Shown here: positions 6,866 to 14,066 of the stretch, piece by piece
How the letters are laid out: every line of letters begins with the position of its first letter
Numbering within the stretch: the first letter of the stretch is position 1
NCBI GenBank assembly: GCA_003529325.1
Contig: DPVW01000501.1
Coordinates: forward strand, 7,790 to 25,825
DNA length: 18,036 bases
Source of the DNA: Candidatus Latescibacterota bacterium
GTDB lineage: Bacteria > Latescibacterota > UBA2968 > UBA8231
Reading direction: 5' to 3'
Program-made: the position numbers and the translations under genes
The notes under the pieces: model-generated
Seen by the model: only the letters and a program-made list of their open reading frames with translations
The model's database searches: none
Told to the model about the DNA's origin: nothing

Positions 6866-8656
6866 ATGCGAATGAGCCAACTCTTCAGCCAGACCCTGCG
6901 TGAAGCGCCAAACGACGCCGAGGCGATCAGCCATGTGTTGTTGCTGCGGGCGGGTTTCATGCGCCAACTGGCGAGTGGCATCTTCAGCTACCTGCCACTG
7001 GCTCAACGTTCCCTGCGCAAGATCGAACAGATCATCCGTTCGGAAATGGACAACATCGGTGGCCAGGAGATTAGCATGCCGGTGGTGCACCCGGCGGACC
7101 TGTGGCGGGAGACGGGGCGTTATTTCGACATCGATGCCGAGATGAGTCGTTTCCAGGATCGCGGTGATCGCGAGATGGTGCTCGCCATGACCCACGAAGA
7201 GGTCGTCGCCGACCTGGCACGCAAGGAGATCAAGTCATACCGCCAACTACCCCAACTCGTCTACCAGTTGCAGACCAAATGGCGAGATGATCCGCGCCCC
7301 CGCTCAGGGTTGATCCGGGTGCGCGAGTTCATCATGAAGGACTCCTACTCCCTCGACGCGACCGAAGAAGGGCTGGAAAAGCAATATCTCGCCCACTACC
7401 AGGCGTACTTCAACATCTTCCATCGTTGTGGCATTCCGACCGTCGCTGTGGCGGCCGACTCCGGCATCATGGGGGGTAAGGTGTCGCACGAGTACATGTA
7501 TCTCACCGGTGTCGGGGAGGACACCATCGTGCGCTGTTCCGGTTGTGATTATGCCGCCAACGGGCAGGTCGCCGCATTTGCCCGGACGGAACCGGCGGCT
7601 GCCGAGGTAGTGGCGATGGAAAAGATTTCGACACCTGATACGAAGACGATAGAGGAGTTGGCAACGCTGCTCGATATCGAGACCCGGCAGACGGCGAAGG
7701 CCGTGTTCTTCATGGGGCGCTATAAAAAAGAGGAGGGCGAGGGGGACGAGGAGCGCATGATCTTTGCCGTCATCCGCGGTGACCTGGAGGTCAACGAGAC
7801 CAAGGTTGCCAACGCCGCCGGCGCCCTCGGTTTGCGTCCGGCACAGGACGACGAAATCAAGGGGATCGGTGCCGTCGCCGGCTACGCCTCACCGGTTGGG
7901 TTGCAGGATGTTCTCGTCATCGCCGATGAGTCGATCACGACGGCGACCAATCTCGTGGCGGGGGCCAACGAGGAAGGCTTCCACACGAAGAATGTCAACT
8001 ATGGGCGTGACTGGGAGGCGACGCATGTCACCGACATCGCGTCGGCACGAGAAGGGGATACCTGTGCCCGCTGCGGCAAAGAGTTGGCACTGACGAGGGG
8101 CGTGGAGGTGGGCAATATTTTTCAGTTGGGGACGCGCTTCACCGATGCACTCGGTGCGAGTTTTCTCGACGAAAATGGCAAGGCACAGTCCATCATCATG
8201 GGGTCCTATGGCATCGGTGTCGGTCGTCTGCTGGCCTGTGTGGCTGAACATTCACATGACGACGGTGGTTGCGTCTGGCCGATCACGATTGCGCCGTATC
8301 AGGTCCACCTGGTTTCTCTGGCCAAGGCCGAGGGGGAAGCGAGGACGGCAGCCGATACACTCTACGACGAGCTGACAGCGGTGGGTGTGGAGGTGCTCTA
8401 CGATGACCGCAAGGAAAATCCGGGGGTCAAGTTCAAAGATGCCGATCTCATCGGCTGCCCGCTACGAGTTACCGTTGGGGACCGAGGTTTGAAGAATGGC
8501 ATCATGGAGCTGAAGGTGCGCACCGACGATGGCAAAGGCGAGGAGGTGCCCTGCGCCGACATCGTCGCGCAGGTCGAAGCAAAATTGGCGCAATTGCGGG
8601 CGGCTGTAGAGCAGACCGTCGTCGAGGTTGTCTACGCGACTCAGGACTCGGCGTAA
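6866..8656 (+). CDS. proS: Prolyl-tRNA synthetase (bacterial type, with editing insertion)
   Basis: ProRS charges tRNA-Pro in the cytoplasm. The 596-residue length fits the long bacterial form, whose insertion domain (roughly residues 230-390) edits mischarged Ala-tRNA-Pro. Recognisable parts are the start MRMSQLFSQTLREAP, motif 1 around ISMPVVHPADLW, motif 2 FIMKDSYSLD preceded by QTKWRDDPRPRSGLIRVREF, the CSGCDYAAN stretch before the insertion, motif 3 around MGSYGIGVGRLLA, and a C-terminal anticodon-binding domain. I chose ATG 6866 because GAAGGAAAGAGG ends 9 nt before it. An upstream in-frame ATG at 6824 would overlap the protease gene. It lies 22 nt after the protease gene and is the third gene of the attenuated operon. 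Its last 16 nt overlap the convergent dehydratase gene. Confidence 0.96.
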   Translation: MRMSQLFSQTLREAPNDAEAISHVLLLRAGFMRQLASGIFSYLPLAQRSLRKIEQIIRSEMDNIGGQEISMPVVHPADLWRETGRYFDIDAEMSRFQDRGDREMVLAMTHEEVVADLARKEIKSYRQLPQLVYQLQTKWRDDPRPRSGLIRVREFIMKDSYSLDATEEGLEKQYLAHYQAYFNIFHRCGIPTVAVAADSGIMGGKVSHEYMYLTGVGEDTIVRCSGCDYAANGQVAAFARTEPAAAEVVAMEKISTPDTKTIEELATLLDIETRQTAKAVFFMGRYKKEEGEGDEERMIFAVIRGDLEVNETKVANAAGALGLRPAQDDEIKGIGAVAGYASPVGLQDVLVIADESITTATNLVAGANEEGFHTKNVNYGRDWEATHVTDIASAREGDTCARCGKELALTRGVEVGNIFQLGTRFTDALGASFLDENGKAQSIIMGSYGIGVGRLLACVAEHSHDDGGCVWPITIAPYQVHLVSLAKAEGEARTAADTLYDELTAVGVEVLYDDRKENPGVKFKDADLIGCPLRVTVGDRGLKNGIMELKVRTDDGKGEEVPCADIVAQVEAKLAQLRAAVEQTVVEVVYATQDSA

Positions 8657-9615
8657 ACCGCCTCCCGCAGCCCCTTTATGTAGCCCACGGCAAAGAGGCG
8701 GGCAATGCGCAGCTCATCTTCGAATTCGTCGTCGCCCATCTTCGGGTAGTGGTCGGGACGCAGGACCCCCTCGTAGCCGACGTCGCGGTAGGCGCGCAAA
8801 CACTCGACCAGGTCGGATTGGCCATCGTCGTGAAAGGCCTCCTGGAAATGTTCGGGTGTGCCACGCACGTCGCGCATGTGGACGAAGTGAATCTTGCCCT
8901 GGGTGCCGAAGTTGCGGATGACGGCGGGCAGGTCGTCGGTCATGAGGGCGAAGTTTCCCTGACACAGGCCGATGCCATTCGTCGGACTTGGCACCAGATC
9001 GATCATACGCTGGTAGTTGTCCACTGTGCTCATGATACGGGCGACACCGCGGATCGGTGACAGGGGTGGATCATCGGGGTGCATGGCCATAATCACGCCT
9101 GCCTTCTCGGCGACGGGCACTACCTGCTCGAGGAAATACTTCAGATTGTCCCACTGCTCCTCCTCCGTGACGACACCATGTTCGGTCAACTCTTCGCCCG
9201 TCTCCTCATGGTGGTAGGCTGAGACCTTGGCGCCGCCACGTGAAGGCAGATTCCGCCCGGTGCGCATGACACCGAGGATGGGCATCCAACTGCTGCACCA
9301 GACCGGGATCCCCAGTTCGCCCATGTTGCGCAGCATGCGGCAGACGACATCGATTTCTTCGTCGCGTCCTGGCAGGGCGAGTTTGATCTTCTCCATACCA
9401 GGTCTGCCTTCCACGACAGCCAGTTCGACGCCAATTTTCTCGTAGGTCTCCTGCCACTCGCGCAGCCCCGCCAGACTCCAGGGCTGTTCGTCCTCCGGGG
9501 CGTTGGGAATCGTCACCAGACTCTTGTGGCAGACGGCATGGTCGACCCCACACTGTCGCATCAGGGTCCAGGGAAGACCGGTTTCGGGGGGCAGGTTGAC
9601 GGCAATTTTGATCAT
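8641..9615 (-). CDS. Mannonate dehydratase-like protein (UxuA family)
   Basis: This 324-residue TIM-barrel enzyme is related to D-mannonate dehydratase, which converts D-mannonate to 2-keto-3-deoxy-D-gluconate in hexuronate breakdown. Family motifs with metal-ligand candidates are MAMHPDDPPLSPIRG (His179), GLCQGNF (Cys218), HFVHMRDV (His246) and LRPDHYP (Asp288). It is shorter than E. coli UxuA (about 394 residues), so it may be a divergent subfamily with another sugar acid as substrate. The start is ATG 9613-9615, with GGGAG about 10 nt upstream on the minus strand. It converges on proS with a 16-bp overlap and is transcribed away from the RraA-like gene. Confidence 0.8.
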   Translation of the reverse strand: MIKIAVNLPPETGLPWTLMRQCGVDHAVCHKSLVTIPNAPEDEQPWSLAGLREWQETYEKIGVELAVVEGRPGMEKIKLALPGRDEEIDVVCRMLRNMGELGIPVWCSSWMPILGVMRTGRNLPSRGGAKVSAYHHEETGEELTEHGVVTEEEQWDNLKYFLEQVVPVAEKAGVIMAMHPDDPPLSPIRGVARIMSTVDNYQRMIDLVPSPTNGIGLCQGNFALMTDDLPAVIRNFGTQGKIHFVHMRDVRGTPEHFQEAFHDDGQSDLVECLRAYRDVGYEGVLRPDHYPKMGDDEFEDELRIARLFAVGYIKGLREAVYAES

Positions 9616-9664
9616 TGTGTCCAGTCTCCCAGGGGTGGTAGGTGTTTATGGCTGCCGTTCAGGA

Positions 9665-9693
9665 TTGACATGAAGGTAGCCTGTGTCCAACAT
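9665..9693 (+). promoter_or_regulatory. Possible promoter of the RraA-family gene
   Basis: A perfect TTGACA (9665-9670) lies in the divergent intergenic region. At 17-bp spacing the -10 is only CAACAT (9688-9693), three of six matches. It may need an activator. I see no clear matching promoter for the minus-strand gene. Confidence 0.35.
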
Positions 9694-9734
9694 GTGCCGC
9701 GACAACATCCCCAATTCTCGAAAGGCAATAGACC

Positions 9735-10628
9735 GTGCGCTTCGACAATTCTGACGACATCCTGCAACTGACTCCGAAGTGGGAAGGCGACCGTTTCGAC
9801 AATGGCCGACCCCGCGTCCCCGACGAAATTCTCACCCGTATATCGAGGATCGCGATCGAGGAAGCCTGGGGTGTCTGTTGGGGGAAGGACTATAAACACC
9901 AGTTCCAGGGCGAGTGGCAAGTCATCAACCCCAAGGGCAAGACCCTGGCAGGGCGTGCCGTCACCGGGGTGATGGTGCCCAAACGACCGGACCTGCATGA
10001 CACACTGCTCGAACTCGGGCAGAAGGAGGAGGGCCGGGTCGGCTTCTTCAACTCGTGGGTTATCGAGCTGCTGGAGAAGGATGACGTCATCGTCATCGAC
10101 ATGTTCGACAAGGTCTTTCAGGGGACCTACTCCGGCGGCAATCTGACCAATGCTATCGCCGCGCGGGGCGCCAATGGCCAGGTGCTGTGGTGCGGTGTGC
10201 GCGACCTCGAACAGATCATGGACATGGAGGAACTGGTCACCTACCACCGTGGCAACGACCCCACCGCCATCGGCGACGTAACACTTACGGGGATCAACGT
10301 GCCCTGTCGTATCGGCAACGCCATCTGCATGCCCGGAGACGTGGTACTGGGTACCCGGGCGGGGTTGCTGTTCGTGCCACCGCATCTGGCGGAAGAGTGT
10401 TGCACCCGCGCCGAACACGTGCAGTTGCGCGAGATCTTTCAGTTCAAGCGCATCCACGAGGGGGTGTACAATTCGTTCCAGATGGATTCGAAGTGGTCGG
10501 AGGAAATCGAGCAGGACTTCAAGGCGTGGCGGGCAACGGACATGCCGGAGGAATTCCAGCACCTGACCTTCGAAGAGGACAAACCGAAGGACGATCAGGC
10601 GCAGTCGGAGGCTGGGACCAGTCTGTAA
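9735..10628 (+). CDS. RraA-family protein (aldolase/RraA fold)
   Basis: This 297-residue protein belongs to the RraA / 4-hydroxy-4-methyl-2-oxoglutarate aldolase family, long mislabelled as dimethylmenaquinone methyltransferase. The central signature is GGNLTNAIAARGANGQVLWCG followed by VRDLEQI, where Arg156 and Asp157 correspond to the conserved substrate and metal residues. The closing strand INVPCRIGNAICMPGDVVLG, then TRAGLLFVP, is typical. It is longer than the usual 160-230 residues, with extra N-terminal and acidic C-terminal segments. The start is GTG 9735, with AAAGG 9 nt upstream. The family includes aldolases and decarboxylases acting on 2-keto acids as well as RNase E regulators. 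Placement beside a mannonate dehydratase-like gene favours a keto-acid enzyme. Confidence 0.75.
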   Translation: MRFDNSDDILQLTPKWEGDRFDNGRPRVPDEILTRISRIAIEEAWGVCWGKDYKHQFQGEWQVINPKGKTLAGRAVTGVMVPKRPDLHDTLLELGQKEEGRVGFFNSWVIELLEKDDVIVIDMFDKVFQGTYSGGNLTNAIAARGANGQVLWCGVRDLEQIMDMEELVTYHRGNDPTAIGDVTLTGINVPCRIGNAICMPGDVVLGTRAGLLFVPPHLAEECCTRAEHVQLREIFQFKRIHEGVYNSFQMDSKWSEEIEQDFKAWRATDMPEEFQHLTFEEDKPKDDQAQSEAGTSL

Positions 10629-10657
10629 CTGACTCCGGCAGGGGAATTGCGGGTCAG

Positions 10658-10688
10658 ACGCCCCGCGGCAGCAATGCCGTGGGGCGTT
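10658..10688 (+). terminator. GC-rich hairpin, possible U-poor terminator
   Basis: A 13-bp stem (10658-10670 with 10675-10687, one G-U pair) closes on a GCAA tetraloop, 30 nt after the RraA-family stop. Only two T residues follow, so intrinsic termination would be weak. It could instead stabilise the mRNA 3' end. Confidence 0.45.
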
Positions 10689-10762
10689 CGTCAATGGGTT
10701 ACACGCGCACCAACTTATCTTCCCACAGCGTTAATGTCCCCCGGCCTAGAGGAGTTGCTCCC

Positions 10763-11398
10763 ATGCCCATCTTTCGAAGCGGCGACCAAGCCCCGGCCTG
10801 GAGTGAATTGGAGTTCTTTGAGATCGTGCGTCTGGAGCCTGGGCAGGAGCACACTTTTGCCCGGATCGGCGCCAAGGAGAAACTTATCGTCGGTTCAGGG
10901 ACATGTGGGATCTGGAAAAATGGGCAGGATGCCGCACTCGCCGAAGGAGGCGCCAATCTCGATCTCACCACGGACACAGGCACTTTCCGTGTCACCGATG
11001 TGGCCGCGGCGACGACGCTCATTCGCATGTGTGGTCGCTGGGAGGAAGAACTGGGTGGCTCCGGACTATTCGGCTGTGTTGTGAGTGACGAGCCGAAGGA
11101 TGGGGGTGATCGTGTGCAATACCCAAAGCAGACGAACTTCGACAGCCATTTCCATGACTGTGATGAATACTGGATTCTCTTCGAGGGGCGTGGGGAGGTG
11201 TTCAGTGAGGGTTGTCGTTACGCTGTCGGCCCTGGGGATTGTGTGGCCACGGGCATGGGGCATCACCACGACATGCCCATCGTAGACGAAACGATCCACG
11301 CCGTCTACTTCGAGACCACCATGGAAGGGCAGAAGCGCCGTGGTCATCTGTGGGATCACAAACATGGTGCCGCACAACCACAGCAGGACCGAGTCTGA
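10763..11398 (+). CDS. Bicupin protein (KduI/IolB-like N-terminal half)
   Basis: This 211-residue protein has two cupin folds. The C-terminal cupin (about 120-185) shows motif 1 as SHFHDCDEYWILFEG, with metal ligands His129, His131 and Glu135. Motif 2 is GPGDCVATGMGHHH, with the fourth ligand among His167-169. The N-terminal half (about 10-110) has a second cupin-like pattern, FARIGAKEKLIVGSGTCGIW, without metal ligands. It resembles the 5-keto-4-deoxyuronate or deoxyglucuronate isomerase group only loosely. The start is ATG 10763, with AGAGGAG 8 nt upstream; the longer open frame before it has no ribosome site. A sugar-acid isomerase or oxygenase role is possible but unproven. Confidence 0.75.
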   Translation: MPIFRSGDQAPAWSELEFFEIVRLEPGQEHTFARIGAKEKLIVGSGTCGIWKNGQDAALAEGGANLDLTTDTGTFRVTDVAAATTLIRMCGRWEEELGGSGLFGCVVSDEPKDGGDRVQYPKQTNFDSHFHDCDEYWILFEGRGEVFSEGCRYAVGPGDCVATGMGHHHDMPIVDETIHAVYFETTMEGQKRRGHLWDHKHGAAQPQQDRV

Positions 11399-11414
11399 CC
11401 CGCTGTAGGTTAGA

Positions 11415-12857
11415 CTACTTCCGCTCCGCCTCCGGCACGTTGCTGCGCTGCTGGGGTTTGTAACCGATGGACCGGCGTCCGTGGTCGAGGTCATACAGCG
11501 GCCAGTCGCTGTCAGAGACGCCGAAGACGACTTCGTATGCCGAACCGGCATGGGTGATGGCTGACTCGAAGGCGCTGACATTGTCGGCGTGGCCGAGTTG
11601 GTGCGGGTGTTCGGGCAGGTCGCGTTCCAGTTTGAAGTTGCCGATACGGACGCTGGTGAAACGCATGCCATGGCGCCAGGCGTACATATGCCCCAGCCCC
11701 TCGCCGAAGACCTTGCTCATCGTGTAATAGCTCTGTGGCCGCGGGATCATGTCTATGGTTCGTTGCTGGTCTTTTGGGTACGGCCCGAGGATGCCGGCGC
11801 GACTGGCAAAGGCGACGCGGCGCACACCATTCTCACGGGCGGCTTCCATGATGTGGTAGGTGCCGTCGAAGTTGGCCTCCAGCACGTCCTGCCAGGGCGC
11901 GCCACCACTGGGCACACCCGCCAGATGGATCACGGCATCCATGTCCTTCGTCGCCCGCAGGCAGGCGTCGTAGTCGCCGACGCTGGCAACGACGCTGTCA
12001 TCAAGGTCGGGCATCTCGACTTGATCGAAGCCGCGGATCTCGTAGCGATCGCGTAGTCCTGTGGCGAGCACGCTGCCGACGCGGCCGGCGGCGCCGGTGA
12101 TGAGCACTCGCCTCGGTGGGCTGGCGCTCACAGGTTCGGCCGGTTCGCCGCGATCGAAGGAGCGATCCGCCTCAGCCACGTGGGAGACATCCTGTGGTTC
12201 GTAGCCGATGACCCGGCGGCCGTGATCCTTGTCGTACAGATTCCAGTCACTGTCGGAGACGCCGAAGACGATCTCATTCTTGACCCCAGGGTGCGTGACG
12301 GCCGCCTCGAAGACACGCACACAGTCGCCGTGGCTGAGATGGTGGGGGTGTTCGGGGCGATCCCGGTCCGGGCCAAAGTTGCCGATGCGCACCGACACGC
12401 ACTGCATGTCGTGCAGCGAGCTGTACATGAAGCCGAAGCCCTCTCCGAGAACCTTGCTGTTGTCGTAGAGGCCACGCGGGCGTGGGATCATGTCGACGGT
12501 ACGCTGCATGGTATCCGGATAGGCGCCGAGCAGACCGGCGCGGCTGGCAAAGGCGATGCGTCGGACGCCGAGTTCGCGAGCCGCCTCGAAGGCGTTGTAG
12601 CAGCCCACGTAGTTGTTTTTGCGGATCTCCCGCCAGGGGCGGTCCCCGGCATTGCCGCCGAGATGGATGACGGCATCCACACCCTCTACGGCACGACGCA
12701 TCAGGTCGAAATCACCGACATCCCCGACGACGATTTCGTCGGCAGCATCGCCGACATCGAGGATATCCATACCGCGTACGCGGTGGCCATTGGCACGCAG
12801 ACCACGGGAGACGAAGGAGCCGACACGACCGGCGGCACCGGTGACGAGAATAAACAT
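11415..12857 (-). CDS. Fused tandem NAD-dependent epimerase/uronate dehydrogenase-like protein
   Basis: This 480-residue protein consists of two consecutive extended-SDR domains. Domain 1 (about 1-230) has TGAAGRVG at 6-13, FASRAG near 103-108 and Tyr131-x3-Lys135. Domain 2 (about 248-480) has TGAAGRVG at 254-261, FASRAG near 350-355 and Tyr378-x3-Lys382. Both share long matching blocks such as SVRIGNF, PEHPH, VFGVSDSDW and DHGRR.IGY.PQ. The closest family I recognise is uronate dehydrogenase (NAD-dependent uronate to aldarolactone), where FASSN is usual; here Ser-Arg replaces Ser-Ser. Both halves keep the cofactor loop and YxxxK, so both may be active. The start is ATG 12857, with AGGAG 11 nt upstream on the minus strand; an in-frame upstream ATG would overlap the previous gene. 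It follows the phosphoesterase with a 2-nt gap. Confidence 0.85.
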   Translation of the reverse strand: MFILVTGAAGRVGSFVSRGLRANGHRVRGMDILDVGDAADEIVVGDVGDFDLMRRAVEGVDAVIHLGGNAGDRPWREIRKNNYVGCYNAFEAARELGVRRIAFASRAGLLGAYPDTMQRTVDMIPRPRGLYDNSKVLGEGFGFMYSSLHDMQCVSVRIGNFGPDRDRPEHPHHLSHGDCVRVFEAAVTHPGVKNEIVFGVSDSDWNLYDKDHGRRVIGYEPQDVSHVAEADRSFDRGEPAEPVSASPPRRVLITGAAGRVGSVLATGLRDRYEIRGFDQVEMPDLDDSVVASVGDYDACLRATKDMDAVIHLAGVPSGGAPWQDVLEANFDGTYHIMEAARENGVRRVAFASRAGILGPYPKDQQRTIDMIPRPQSYYTMSKVFGEGLGHMYAWRHGMRFTSVRIGNFKLERDLPEHPHQLGHADNVSAFESAITHAGSAYEVVFGVSDSDWPLYDLDHGRRSIGYKPQQRSNVPEAERK

Positions 12858-12859
12858 AT

Positions 12860-14053
12860 CTATGTGGTCTCCTGCGTTGCCGAGGTGAGGGTGAACAGGG
12901 GTGCCTCGGGTGGACAACCGAGACGGAAGGGGAACCAGTGGCCGACGCCGGCGCTGGTATAAAGCTGGGTGGCGCCACCACCGTAGTGGCCCCAGATATA
13001 CTTCTTCGGTAGCCAGCTGTCGAACAGGCTACGTCCGCCAAAACCTAGCTGAAAACCGTGGGTGTGGCCGGACAGGGTCAACTGCACGCCCAGGGGTGCG
13101 GCGGTGTCGAAGGCCTGGGAGCGATGACTCATGAGCAACTGGAAGGCGTCGGCGGGGGCGCCATCGAGGCTCGCTTCCACGGATCTGCGCAGTCTGGCGT
13201 GGGCGGCGGCATCACCGAGAAATCGGGGGTCGTCGGCGCCGGTGACATGCAGCCGTGCGGCACCGACGGGAATCGTGATCCCTTCTTCGACCAGAAGTGG
13301 AATCGACGACTGGTCGAAGCAGGCGCGCACGGCTCGCAAGCCGCGGAAGTATTCGTGATTGCCCAGGGATGCATACGTCCCCAGAGGCGGGGACAACCCT
13401 TCCAGGCGCTGCAAGGTGGCCAGATAGTCGGGCAGATGATCGCAGATATCCCCTGTGACGACGACGAGGTCCGGTTCCAGCGCTGCCGCTCGCTGGAGCA
13501 GGCGTTCCACATCATTGAGGCCAACGTAAGGTCCCACGTGCATGTCGCTGAGTTGCAGGATGCGGAGGCCTTCGAGGTCCGGTGGCAGATCGGGGTATCT
13601 CAGCCGAATGCGCGGGATAGACGGCGACTGCGCTGAGCGGATGGTACCAGCCGCGGCGGCGGTGGCCGACATCAATGGTATTGCGGCGAGTCCGGCACGC
13701 AGGAAGCGGCGACGTTCGGGGTCGGCCGTCAGTTGTACGGGGCGCCTCACGTTCTGCGTGACGTACACTGCTCCACGCAAGATGGCGGCGGCGAGCAGCG
13801 CGAGCAGCAAGGCGCCGAGTTGGGTAAACAGAATGGACGTCAATCCGGCGCCGACGACAATCCACGTTGTCGATTGGTGCTCGTGAGCGGTCCCCCAGAT
13901 CCCCAGACCGATGGCGACGAGGAGGGGGATGGTGAGTGCCGTGTACTTGACCCAACGCCGCCGCCACCAGACGCGATGGGCACTGACGAGTAGGGCCAGG
14001 TCGAGGAGGTACAGCGTACCGATGACGGTCAGAACGAATCCAAAGAAGTGCAT
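12860..14053 (-). CDS. Membrane-anchored calcineurin-like metallophosphoesterase
   Basis: This 397-residue protein has an N-terminal membrane part and a C-terminal dinuclear-metal phosphoesterase domain. Hydrophobic segments lie at about 3-24, 38-54 and 64-93. At 114-136 there is RRRFLRAGL followed by a hydrophobic stretch ending AAAAG, which resembles a twin-arginine signal placed internally. The catalytic motifs are LSDMH (168-172), GDICDH (201-206), GNHEY (231-235), MSHRSQ (308-313) and GHTHGFQ (329-335), the complete set. The YkuE-like branch of this family has Tat signals and acts outside the membrane. The substrate is unknown; envelope lipids or nucleotides are candidates. It starts at ATG 14053, 13 nt after the CPBP stop, without a strong ribosome site, so coupling is likely. 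Confidence 0.88.
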   Translation of the reverse strand: MHFFGFVLTVIGTLYLLDLALLVSAHRVWWRRRWVKYTALTIPLLVAIGLGIWGTAHEHQSTTWIVVGAGLTSILFTQLGALLLALLAAAILRGAVYVTQNVRRPVQLTADPERRRFLRAGLAAIPLMSATAAAAGTIRSAQSPSIPRIRLRYPDLPPDLEGLRILQLSDMHVGPYVGLNDVERLLQRAAALEPDLVVVTGDICDHLPDYLATLQRLEGLSPPLGTYASLGNHEYFRGLRAVRACFDQSSIPLLVEEGITIPVGAARLHVTGADDPRFLGDAAAHARLRRSVEASLDGAPADAFQLLMSHRSQAFDTAAPLGVQLTLSGHTHGFQLGFGGRSLFDSWLPKKYIWGHYGGGATQLYTSAGVGHWFPFRLGCPPEAPLFTLTSATQETT

Positions 14054-14066
14054 AGCGAATGGACGG

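Noticed and set aside
10187..10762. Upstream extension of the bicupin frame
   Set aside because: It overlaps most of the RraA-family gene in another frame, is Arg/Gly-rich and has no ribosome site; ATG 10763 has a good one.
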